The notes under the pieces are model-generated. The model did no database searches. It saw only the letters and a program-made list of their open reading frames with translations, and had not been told where the DNA came from. DNA of 64,000 nucleotides from positions 1 through 64,000 of the forward strand of contig JAMXBD010001595.1 in assembly GCA_024138025.1 (NCBI GenBank). The letters run 5' to 3'. This document shows positions 13,306 to 23,342 of the stretch, piece after piece. This stretch comes from Combretum micranthum (Eukaryota > Streptophyta > Magnoliopsida > Myrtales > Combretaceae). How positions within the stretch are numbered: the first letter of the stretch is position 1; the number at the start of each line of letters is the position of its first letter. The translations under genes were made by a program, and so were the position numbers.

Positions 13306-15995
13306 TGAAATAACCATGAAATTTCCAACTTATATTTTATATGTGTGTTATTGAATTCATACATGCTTTTAATATGTATTGAATATGATTTGTGTTCATG
13401 ATGAACTATGTGTTTTATTATTGTGTTAAAATATTCAAATACTCTAGAATTTATTAAATATTTAGTTCATAAAATTTAAATTGCATTAACATGTAAGAAT
13501 TATATTTGGAATGTATTAAAATAAGTAAATAGATCCATGTACATAAGCCTCATCATAGCATAATTCTTTTTACCTTAAAGGGAGCTTAAACACAAGATTA
13601 ATTAACCAAAGACAAGTTCATTAATTAGCAAATGATAAGTCATTAAATCCCTTGACCTCATATGCCTCAAAAGTCAAAACTTGAGATAATATCAACTCAA
13701 ATAGTGCAAAATTCGTGCACAATTTTTAGACCTCCTAAACATGCCTCCAAAAGCTTCAAAACACAATTTTCTTCTTCTCCAAACTCTCCCATGGATTTAT
13801 ATAGATAAGCCTCTCATCTTCTACAATTTCCACATCAAACCAAGGCCTAAAGTTCTATTGGTAAGTATGTTTTTCATGTTTTCAAAATATGCAAGTTCAT
13901 TGTTTCTTAGCAATAGGTTTTAAGCTTAAACTTGTGTTTGATGATTTATATGCTTTGTTGGTTGTATAAGAAGTGTTTTGTTGCTATAGGAGTTAGTTGT
14001 ATATGTAGTATAAGAGATTAGAAGTGTTGAGAAATGCAAATGGTTGATGACTAAATGTTGGGTGTAGTGATTTGGGGTTTGAAGTATGATTTGTGTATGA
14101 TGATTAGAATTAGAATTCATGTTGTTAGGATAGTGTTTGGATCAAATAACAAGCTTTAGAAAGTTTGGATTAAGTTTAGGGAATTTTTGAAAGTGAATAA
14201 AGTTGTAATAAAACAGGGGAAATAAAAAACATTTTCATATAGGCTAAAATTTAAACGTACGCCGGCATCTGGGGCTTCTACGCCGCCGGCTTATAGGCGG
14301 TGTTGCAAGCGAACAGAATCAAATTTCTTAAAGCCGTTCGAACGCTCGGCTTTCACTGGAAAAGTCAGCCGGTGTTCATTTTTTCACATTGTACGCCGGC
14401 TACTGGGATTCCAAAGCCCGGCGTAGAGTGAAAGCTGCCAGCGTACATGGATACGCTGCCGGTATGTACCTCTCGGTAAACTTTTGGAAATTTGAATTTT
14501 GCATTCTACCGGCTCAAAGCCGTCGGCATAGAATGAAGGCAGCCGGCGTACCCTTGAATGCTGCCAGCGTTGGCAGTGTTGATTTTCAGAGTGCTGAACA
14601 CCGGTTCAAAGCTGCCGGCTTTCAATGCCGGCGTATCCCCTGCACTTTTGAATTTTAAAAACTTTCTTCAAAATTTTCCGAAGTTTGATATATGATCAAT
14701 AAAGTATTTGTTAAGTGTTCTATGATATAATAGGATGTTTAAATGCTTTATTATGACTTTGTATTAATTTATTTGAATTTCTTTGATTAATTGTATTTTC
14801 AACTAGTTAATTATTGCTTAAGCTAAGTGTGAAATTTAATATTGTTTTAAATAGTGATAGATTCTCGCCCAGCTAACCCTTAATTCCCGAGCTATCTCAG
14901 GTACGCAGTGACTTGCTTGTATGTTTGTTAGGATAGGCATACTTAAATTTGATATAAGTTCTAAATGACTTAAATATTACTTGAATTGCTTGTGTTTTCA
15001 CCGTTGAATCCGGTCCGAGGAGCGGTAACTTATCATGATGCAATGATATGTTAGTGTAGGCGCTTAGGCCAATAGTCATGATGCAATGACTAGGCTCGAC
15101 GGATAATCGATAGGAAAGATAGTAACTGAGTAACATTTACTTATTCTTGAAAAGAAATAGTATAATTTAATTCAATGTTTATGGGAGCATGTGAATTAAT
15201 TTATATTATGGATTGAGTTAAGTAAAGTTGAGTAACAGCTATATAACCTATATGAGATTATTCTTTTCAATGTAACGTTATCTAGGAGATATAGATATTC
15301 GGGCTATCTATATCAACCCCTAAGCGTCGTGAGCGTTACTCAGGATCCCCAGAATCCCATGGCTTGTCCCGGAGTTTGAATACTCCAATGATGATTTGAT
15401 CAATGAATACTAAAGAAAGATAAATGAAACATTAGTGTTGCATTGCATTAGTCTAGGTATGATTGTCACTACGCTTTCGAGTGTTGTTGCTGTGTACTGG
15501 GCCTTTGGATCACTGTTGCTATTTTTCAGGTAATGATGACTGTTATGATGATATGGGCTATGGGTCGAATTGGGAAAGTTTATGGATGAGTGGGGCGAGT
15601 AGGAATCGAGTGCAAGATGGCAAGAAGAAAGTTTTTGAACAAATTGTTTGGTTCAAATATGTATTTGTTTTTGAATAGAGGCTTGTTAGTTAAGCCTTGT
15701 TTGTATATAAAGACTTAAAGTCTATTTTTCTTGTTTTGTAAAAACTTATGTAAGTTTTGTTGTGTCATGTGCTTGACAAAAATTGTAAATTATTTCCTTA
15801 AAAGTTCTATATGAATAGATTACTCAAGTGAGTAATCTTTTGTAAAAAGTCTTTATATCAAGTTATAGTGGGTTAAACAAACAATTCACATAAATTGTTA
15901 GATTTAGGACAACCTTACATATAATATGAAAATATTATATGTGGTTGGGGACTTGACTTGCTAAATCTTAAGGATTGGTGGGTCGGGTCTTTACA
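13306..15995 (+). mobile_element. Solo LTR A (Ty3/gypsy-like, 2.69 kb) inserted in the U-box exon
   Basis: TGAAATAACC...GGTCTTTACA with TG/CA ends, flanked by CCTCC (13301-13305) and CCTTC (15996-16000), a 5-bp target-site duplication with one change. There is no internal region, so it is a solo LTR. Inside, 5'-3': a TATA-like TTATATAGATAAG (about 13797) with a GGTAAGTATG donor (about 13860); a GC-rich CGCCGGC cassette (14258-14640); a CAG/GTACGC donor at 14900/14901; hairpins with GATGCA loops (15031-15048, 15073-15092); a TTTTTCAG acceptor (15529) and acidic exon; and a terminal hairpin (15910-15947). Closely related to B. Confidence 0.85.
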
Positions 15996-16000
15996 CCTTC

Positions 16001-16118
16001 AATGAACATCTTGACGAGGGGATCAATCGCTCTATCTTCTCAAGCGAGCCTTTACCCTGATCAGTTAGTTCCATCCTAGACAGTGCCGCAGCCATGACAA
16101 TCTTGCACATGTCAGAAC
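16001..16118 (-). pseudogene. U-box/ARM pseudogene, upstream part of the split exon
   Basis: On the minus strand it reads GSDMCKIVMAAALSRMELTD then DPLVKMFIE, the segment that precedes KLEAKLSSLNALQNLS in PUB43/44-like proteins. The exon begins after a TTCGCAG acceptor (AG at 16119-16120). Removing LTR A and one copy of its target duplication joins FIE-G to KLEAKL in frame, so the LTR landed in what was then a continuous exon. The segment between SLEK and DPLVKM is also altered compared with the family. Confidence 0.8.
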
Positions 16119-16804
16119 CTGCGAAGACATCATGTGGATAGGCTTTGGGAGAAAAGAACATCTAATTTTAAGAAAGCAAATGTTCGAATACGATTTCAGT
16201 TTCTGAAAAGGTCCACTATCAGGGACCAAAGCAATGAAGGTTCATGTTAGCAAAAGTTTCAAGTTATCACAAAGGGAATAATCCATGTTCAGTTTGTTGG
16301 AGTTGCAGGATCTATCAAATCAAGGCTGACAATCCTAAGGGCAAAGGTCTTAGCCTATAGGAAAACTGCTCAAAAGCTTTATTTCGGAATGAAATCAACG
16401 AAACCACCCTTATGAATTCATCTTTGAACTCATTCATACAAGTGACTTTTAGGAGAAATCAAACCACCATGCTTAAGCTATTCAATCAGGAATAAAGATG
16501 GAAGGAGACTATTGTTCATTTTTTTTTTTTTAAATCAGTTGATACATTTGCAATGAAAGAAAATATTGACCAATTTGGTGGTCAGAGAACTTTAATTTAG
16601 CAAACCATCAAAATTTCATATGCACAAATTAACACATGCAAATAGCTGACGACACAATCTTTGCACCCAGCGAGGTAGATTAATGTATATGTTTATGATA
16701 CAGGATTTTTGACGTTTATTTACTATCTAATGAGAGGGCTGACAGCTCAAAAACAAATAAAAACAACAAGGAATGTGATTATAGAACATATCAAATCCAC
16801 CCAC
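16119..16804. other. Intron-like or intergenic sequence
   Basis: No exon is recognisable in either strand. It may hold the rest of the intron upstream of the U-box exon and the boundary to the IMP4 fragment. A T run (about 16520-16531) is the only notable feature. Confidence 0.3.
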
Positions 16805-16855
16805 CTGACTACCACGGTTCATTCGCTGTGCATTAGGAAAGACGAATTTCAATTC
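16805..16855 (-). pseudogene. IMP4: IMP4-like exon (ELKFVFPNAQRMNRGSQ)
   Basis: A 51-bp minus-strand segment between an AATGCAG acceptor and a CAG/GTGGGT donor encodes exactly 17 residues matching the Brix-domain start of IMP4, a U3 snoRNP component of the small-subunit processome. It is the exon following 17307-17415 in reading order: that one ends in QFVK and this one starts ELKF, the contiguous IMP4 sequence. No later exons (the bulk of the Brix domain) are present below it, so this is a gene fragment. Confidence 0.75.
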
Positions 16856-17254
16856 CTGCATTATGGGTGACATTAAAAAGATCAATATGAAAGAGATATC
16901 ACTGGAAACCGATATTGGCCACTGAATTTCGGAGATTATTTTGTATATTCATCTAATACAACAACAAATACATCAACTCTGCTGCAACATTACATCCATC
17001 TACAATCATTTTTTTTTATAAACCAAGAAAGATGGACATGACAACAGTCCATCGACTACATCCACTAATTCAACAATACAAAGACTAAAAACCTAATTGC
17101 ACGATGCAAAAATATTATACAGGGTGCGGCAATAAAACAAATTTGCCACCGAGGGCCTACAGCTTGGAAAGGCCCTCACTTCAGTTAAAACTGCCTCTGC
17201 CTAAGTCTCCCTTGCCTTTCCAAGATTCTTCCTCTCTGGTCATACGTTAAAAAT

Positions 17255-17281
17255 ACCTGACTACCACGGTTTATTTACTCA
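17255..17281 (-). pseudogene. Short duplicate of the IMP4-like exon end
   Basis: ACCTGACTACCACGGTT at 17256-17272 repeats the sequence at 16803-16819, which is the 3' end of the 51-bp exon with its donor. Only about 20 bases are shared, so the duplicate cannot encode the exon. It suggests a local rearrangement between the two exons. Confidence 0.55.
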
Positions 17282-17306
17282 CAGGTTTTTTCAAGAATTC
17301 ACCAAC

Positions 17307-17415
17307 CTTTACAAATTGCGTGAGAGGAGCACTTGGGTTCCTTGATGTAGTTAGCAAAATTTTGGGATCCCTTTCCGATGCATTTGCATACTCATCATCA
17401 ATGTGAGTTGGGTAG
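17307..17415 (-). pseudogene. IMP4: IMP4-like exon (THIDDEYANASERDPKILLTT...)
   Basis: The minus strand reads YPTHIDDEYANASERDPKIL and then LTTSRNPSAPLTQFVK before an AAAG/GTTGGT donor at 17306/17307. This is the conserved IMP4 segment just before the Brix domain. The upstream edge is set by a probable ATATAG acceptor at about 17416. Both exons keep intact reading frames and splice borders, but only about 50 of roughly 290 residues are represented. An inherited fragment or pseudogene is likelier than an active gene. Confidence 0.75.
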
Positions 17416-17622
17416 ACTATATTTCAGCGTGGAAAAACACAGATGAAAGGACTCACCACAAAAGGAAAATAATAATAATAATACAAATAAAAGAAGAATT
17501 TTGTCATAATTCATTATCTAACCCAAAAGTAAACAATGGGTTAAACGAGCAATTTAACACCAGTAATGTAAACAAGTGATTACCCTAGTTGGATCCCAAG
17601 ACCTAAGAATAGTAGAACTGTC

Positions 17623-17880
17623 TGTGAAGTGTGACAAACAAAACAAGCAAACAAGCGTGTAAAGTTCATGAATGAAACAGCAGTCGAGCAAGGTAATCGA
17701 GAGAAAACGAAAACAGAAGCAATTAAGGAAGGTGTTTTTTATCAGATAGTTATAACAGGAGTGTTGTGAACTTAAGGACTTGCCATCAGAAAAGACAGCT
17801 GTAACTAAGACTAGCTTGTAAACAGAAGGCTAAAGACACGTGGATTAACAAATAAATAATAAAACACTGAAATCTCCACA
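17623..17880 (-). mobile_element. Solo copia LTR (258 bp)
   Basis: TGTGAAGTGTGAC...ATCTCCACA flanked by CTGTC (17618-17622) and CTGTG (17881-17885), a one-mismatch 5-bp target duplication. The same LTR at 41957-42208 is followed, on its minus-strand 3' side, by a tRNA-Met-type primer-binding site and a copia gag. That identifies this sequence as a copia LTR and gives its orientation. No internal region remains here. Confidence 0.75.
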
Positions 17881-18410
17881 CTGTGATGCCTATATTCAAA
17901 AACCATAGAAAAATATATGATGAAAATTCCTAATTTCAGCAACTTTTGCAAAATTCTTCAAATTCACCAGGCATAAAAACCTACTCGATATGTGTGGAAT
18001 TAAGAAATTATTAATAGAAGAGCCAACAGCATTAATTAATAATAATAATCTAATTTAGCTCAAAATCCTCCTCGCCAACATATCCTTCGAACTCGGTCAA
18101 CATATCGTATTTCTCATAAGCAAATAGAAATGTTCGAAACTTAGAAAACATTGTTGCAATCTCGTTACAGAAAATTATGGAATCAAACACTAATAGTTAC
18201 ATCAGTACAGATTCAACAAGTTTTTGCGGTCTTCTGTTTTCATGCTCAGTGTAGGAGTTGAACAACCAGTTAGTTGTATCTATGATTCCTATAAGACAGT
18301 CCGTCCGTGTCTGACCGATGCTCTACAGTTTTCAAGGATTCATGTATCCTGCAGAATTTGATTTAATGAGCTTACGTAGTTACCACACAATTACTGAGTT
18401 CTAATTATTT

Positions 18411-19812
18411 TCAAGACATAGAAAAACAGAACGTGGGAAAAAGAAATTGGGGGACTGATAAAGTTTTACCATAGGTGCAGATGTCTCCTGGTTGCAAGCT
18501 TGCATTGGTCTTACATGAGGAAGGCCTGTTGAGGCACTGTGTTTCACTTTTACGTAATGGCATCACCTTTTCAAAAGCCTCTACAAGTAGTGCAACCTTT
18601 CCCTTCCAAGCCGGAGCAAGTTTTGTTACAGCCTGTTGAAGTGCATGGTCAATCATCCATTCCTCTAGATTTTTCCTTTCATTCATCATCTGATGCTTGA
18701 GATAAACCTTCTCTGCTTCGGGATTGGGCACCAATGGCAGATAATTTGGTTCTCTGAGATCTAATCCCCTCATATCGTCCACAGGCTCACTTAGTCTCTT
18801 GTGCTTGATAGTCCTCTTCAATTTTGAATCAAGTAGCTCTTCAGGGGAACTTTCTTTCTTCTTAACAAAAGTACTTTTCTCCCGTGTACCAGTTACATCA
18901 TCTGTTTTCAAGGTTGATTCATTCACGTCGGGATTGATGGTTTGTTTGAGCTCCTTCGTATCAGGTTCTCTGGTGGAGTCGTCCAAATCAAACCTTTTTA
19001 TGCATGCATCTTCCTGCTGCTCAGATTCCAGCAACTCTGATGTATTAGTGCTCTTCTCGGTCCCAAGTTGGCTTATCTCCAAATTCAGAGAAACAGCATC
19101 TCTTGATCCCCTTTCTTCTTCAGCAGTGCTCTTCAGAAGATCAATTTCACCATGTGGTGGTTCCCTTGGCAAATGATCCTCAACTTGTCTCTCTTCAGCC
19201 AGGCCATCTGCTGCAATGTGATTCCCAACTTTGTTTTCATCAGCAGACACTTTATTCTCATCCTCCATCACTATGCCATATGCATATTGGTTTTCGGTGT
19301 AGACTTCAATGAAGAAATCGGTTTCAACAGCTGAGCCCTGCCTCTCCAATTTGTCACCAATGGATAGTGCCTTAGGTCTTCTACAGGGGCTAAGAGCTTC
19401 CACCTTGAAACTCTTTTGAGCCTTTATCATCCGTCTCCTTACCAACAAGAAGCACTCGAGTGGAGGCAAAGGAGCATGATGTTGACGGTTTAGGTACCAA
19501 TAGGTATACGAACAAACCTTCATAACAGACGTTCCCTCGGCCTCAGTCGCTCCAGCATTGAGCTCATGGTACTTAAGAAACTTAGATTCTCTCAGTGTTG
19601 AAGAGCATATAGCTCTATGTGCATCCATATCATCACATAAAACAATTTTCGAACATTTTTTAGCTGAGGAAGGCCTTGTAGGCTTGAAACTAGGGGTCCT
19701 TGTCAAAGTCTTGGCTAACTTCAAGCTAGATGATCTTTTCAAAGTCTTTGTTGATGTATTGTAAGAATCAGGACTATGTTTCGGGCTGCAAGATTCACGC
19801 CTTTGCATATTC
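18411..19812 (-). CDS. Plant calmodulin-binding-domain protein, main exon (copy 1)
   Basis: Continuous minus-strand coding exon. Its start is set by a TTTTCTAG acceptor (19813-19816). It reads SSSLKLAKTLTRTPSFKPTR, then KCSKIVLCDDMDAHRA, EGTSVMKVCSYTYW and HHAPLPPLECFLLVRRRM. A long acidic middle follows, then the C-terminal block EEWMIDHALQQAVTKLAP...WKGKVALLVEAFEKVMP. That is the plant calmodulin-binding domain (PF07839) of PICBP-like proteins, which bind calmodulin in a Ca2+-dependent way. The open frame continues upstream into intron (to 19949) and downstream past a possible ATG/GTAAAA donor at about 18471. The frame here is intact, unlike in copy 2, but the first exon of this copy is frameshifted. 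Confidence 0.8.
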
Positions 19813-19914
19813 CTAGAAAACGAACCAATTTGAGAATTCTTGTTAGTAAAAGTAATTTTATTGATCATTATGATAAAAGGGTATGCATATGTAAGAGAGA
19901 GCAATGCATTAATA

Positions 19915-20075
19915 AGGCTGAGACCGATACCTCTCTTTCTTTGCATCAAAACTGGTTGTGGACTTCATGTAGTTTGGCAAGACATAATTTGTCTTATTCC
20001 CCAGCTGCTTCGGTGATTTTCTTGACAAGTTTGAAGACCGGCAAGAGGAGGAGATCTTTTAAGTTGTGATAATCT
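19915..20075 (-). pseudogene. Duplicated internal exon piece of the CaM-binding gene (copy 1)
   Basis: The minus strand resembles the exon at 20210-20443: RSPPLAGLQTC, then, after a one-base loss, the NYMKST-SFDAKKER portion. The deletion lies just after the LQTC codons, so the piece reads into a stop. It is one of several tandem repeats of the same exon segment; copy 2 has two such extra units. Confidence 0.65.
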
Positions 20076-20209
20076 AAGCAATGTAAAGAGAAAAGACTAA
20101 ATTAATCCTATTTATTAGCACTATAATACAATATAAAATATATGCATTAATACCCTACTTATTAGCACTATAATATAATATGGTACAAAATATCAACATT
20201 GATAAGGTT

Positions 20210-20443
20210 GAGACTAAAACCTCTCTTTCTTTGCATCAAAACTGCTTGTAGACTTCATGTAGTTTGGCAAGACATCATTTGTCTTACCCCCTGGCTGCTT
20301 CGATGATGTTCCTAAACAAGTTTGAAGACCGGACAAAGGAGGAGATCTCCAGGTTGTGATACTCTTTTTATTTCCTTGTTGAAACCTGGTAATGATTTTA
20401 AGGTTTCAACATTTGCATGCTTGACTGATCTTGACTTCTTCAT
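20210..20443 (-). pseudogene. First coding exon of the CaM-binding gene, frameshifted (copy 1)
   Basis: The ATG at 20443-20441 begins MKKSRSVKHANVETLKSLPG, matching the MKK(S/L)RSV(K/N) start of copy 2 and the KKMKKSRSIK segment of the family. Opposite ATCTTCC in copy 2 and in all the repeated units, this copy has ATCTCC (about 20345-20351). This one-base deletion shifts RSPPL into a frame that stops at TAG shortly after. Unless translation starts further downstream, this copy cannot make the N-terminus. Confidence 0.7.
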
Positions 20444-20584
20444 TTTTATCTCCAATGATTAGTTCCTTATAGGTGTTTTTTTTTCTTTTGCCTTCAGCAC
20501 TAGGAAACTTGAAGCTCACAAAGAAAAAAGTTATTTTTTCCCTTCTCGTTTTTTTACCCCTTCTTCCCCTTCCCTGTACCTTGG

Positions 20585-20594
20585 TATTATATAC
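20585..20594 (-). promoter_or_regulatory. Probable TATA box of CaM-binding gene copy 1
   Basis: Minus-strand GTATATAATA, about 140 bp upstream of the first ATG at 20443. The same element occurs at 45298-45307 in copy 2. Conserved position in both copies supports a core promoter. Confidence 0.5.
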
Positions 20595-20889
20595 TTCAAA
20601 GAATGAGACTTCCTAAGAAACAGACAGGAAGTTTCTTTTTTTATTTGTTTATCTTTTTGGTTGAAGAATGGGGAAAGCATTCCTTTTCTGATAGGGTGAT
20701 ATCTTGAAATTTATAGAAATATTGTCTAGTTATATCTATCATTAATTGTAGTATTAAACCTATATTCCTAATTCGTATAATGATTATATCTATTTTCTAA
20801 TATTGATTATTGACTAGTCATTAGATCTTGTTAAAAAAAATCTTGTGATAATTTTTTTCAATAATACTATTTAAAAAGCTTGGCTGTTA

Positions 20890-21143
20890 TTATAATTATT
20901 AAGGAAAGTAAATATTTTATTTAACATATCTTGCAAATTTAAGGAAAGTGAAGATCGAGAAATATATTGTAGAATAGCATAGTAATCAATCTTGACTTTC
21001 CTTAAATATACAAGAATAAATCCCCAAAATAAATCCCTATCTTTATGCTAATCTACAATATATTTTTCAATCTTCACTTTCCTTAAATTAACAAGATATG
21101 TTCAACACAATATTTACTTTCCTTAACAATAATATTGAAAGCT
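20890..21143. mobile_element. Foldback (MITE-like) inverted repeat upstream of copy 1
   Basis: The left arm (about 20896-20980, with TTAAGGAAAGTAAATATT, AACATATCTTG and TTTAAGGAAAGTGAAGAT) is repeated in reverse complement in the right arm (about 21044-21130). The arms are about 85-100 bp with a short AT-rich centre. It lies 300-550 bp upstream of the gene's TATA box and is also present in copy 2 (45605-45860), so it predates the duplication. Confidence 0.65.
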
Positions 21144-21599
21144 TTCGAGGGTATTAGCATAATTTATTATTTTATTTTTTTTTTCTTTCTCCTTTTGATT
21201 TTTATAGTATGGGACTTGGGGTGATCAAGTCTTTTTTTGTATAAGATTTGTTGATAGGTATGTGATACTGACATAAAGTGGAATTTAAGACCCTTTTGAA
21301 TTGAATAATAGGGAATATGACAAGGGAATGCCACATATAGCACTGACTACTTTTCTTATATCTTATTGCCCGTTTACTTGGAAGAATGGAATATAGGGGA
21401 ATAGAAAAGTTATGTCTTGAGAATGGTATTACCAGTAATAGAATAGGAATCATGTATTACCTTATTTACTTTATCCAGAGTTTTATTACCAGAAATACAT
21501 ATTCCAGCGTTTACTTTAATTTATTGATTGTAGTGTTGAATTGAAAATAAAATTAAAATTACCACTATACCCTTATTTAGATAAAAAGTAAGAAGTTAT

Positions 21600-23337
21600 A
21601 TAAATATACTTGTATACCCATACCTATACTCACACACATATGCTATTCATAACAAATACATTATATATAAATATATAAACATATAAATTACTTATAAAAT
21701 GTAATATATATATGTATATAACTTATATGTACAACTTATATATATTTTATCAATACCTATTTATTTGCCATTTATACAATATTTATAATGTCTAGATTAT
21801 TAACTTATTTTTTTTTTACATTTATATATATGTATTTAAATAGTAACTTATAAATAAAGATGATATATTATATAACTTATAATTTATAAAGCATAATACA
21901 TATATAACTTATATATACATATAACTTATAACTTACATATGCAACTTACATATTTTGTTAATATCCTGTTATTTATTATGTACATTACATATTAATATCA
22001 TTTATATTTAAAACCTTTAGATTATATATTTGTATCTTTTATATATATTTATAACTTATATATGACCGATATGTCATGTAACTTATATATATAACCTATT
22101 ACTTATAAGTTATAATGCATATATATAAACATTACACATATAATACATAGCATTTATATTTAAAATCTTTAGATTATATATTTGTATCTTTTTATATATT
22201 TATAACTTATATATATGATCGATATATCATGTAACTTATATATATAACCTACTACTTGTAAGTTATAACGCATATAACTTATATATACATGTTATGAGTT
22301 ATAACTTATTAATATTTATAAATATAATCTAACTTATAAAATATGATTTACATGTATAACTTATAACTTATATACAACCTATGTGTTTCATTAATACACT
22401 ATTCATTTGTCATATATATAACATATATAATACATAGCTAATATATTCATAATCCCTAGATTATTTATTTATATTTTTTAGACTGAGTAATATATATAAC
22501 TAACGACTTCTATGTATAAATGATATCATTTAAAACATATATATAACTTATAACTCATAACTTATATATTAATGAAAATTATATGTATATATAATATTAC
22601 TTATAACTTATCTACATGAGATATAGTTTAATATATATGACTTTTATATATTACATATATAAAAGTTATGAATTATAATTTATATCTATTATCAACCTAT
22701 AAAATATAACCTATGTGTCTAACTTATAACTTATATATTTTATCAATACTTTATTATTTTCCATTTATACAATACTTATAATCACTAGATTATGTACTTA
22801 TATTCTTTAGATTGATATATATATATATATATGTATAAATCATAGATTATAAATAAAAATGATGTATCATATAATTTATAAATTATATATAACTTATACA
22901 TGTATAACTCTTATGTATAGTTTATAATCTATACATATTAATTACAACTTATATATTTAACTTGTACCTTGTAAAATATAAAATATATATAACTTATATA
23001 TAGAGGAAGTAGACACAGGATTATATGATTGGGGGGTCGGACCTTAATTCAGTTAATCGTAAAATTATTTATTTATATTCACTCGCTTTAATAATTATAT
23101 TACATCTTATATATTTATGAGAATTTCCGTGGATGAAAAAGAAGGTACTTAACCACTACACCATACTTAGTTGTATATCATTATTCTCTCTTTATAACAT
23201 ATGTAACATAGATTTTTTTTCTTAAAAATGCATTTAAGAATTAATTTTTCCCGGGTTTGGGGAGGCCGAGGCCCCCATCAGCCCCCTATCTCCGTCCCTA
23301 CTTATATACATAAAATATGAATTATATTTATAACCTA
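21600..23337. repeat. AT-rich minisatellite (TATAACTTATATA words) with longer period
   Basis: Hundreds of overlapping variants of ATAACTTATATA. On top of that there is a longer repeat of roughly 150-170 bp. The series TTTAAAATCTTTAGATTATATATTTGTATC, then ATATCATGTAACTTATA, then a CTACTTATAAGTTATAA-like block recurs at about 22008-22130 and 22155-22290 (and at 47075-47170 and 47215-47340 in the second copy). No genes. A small patch with a GGGGAGGCCGAGGCCCCC-like palindrome lies near 23258-23275. Confidence 0.7.
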
Positions 23338-23342
23338 CAAAT

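Noticed and set aside
14389..14658. 89-codon open frame across the GC-rich cassette
   Set aside because: The frame is not kept in LTR B or C' and reflects GC-rich palindromes, not coding.
18799..19334. Plus-strand open frames opposite the CaM-binding gene
   Set aside because: They are antisense shadows of the minus-strand exon, which has clear family motifs and splice borders. The same applies to 43091-43665 and 43887-44243.
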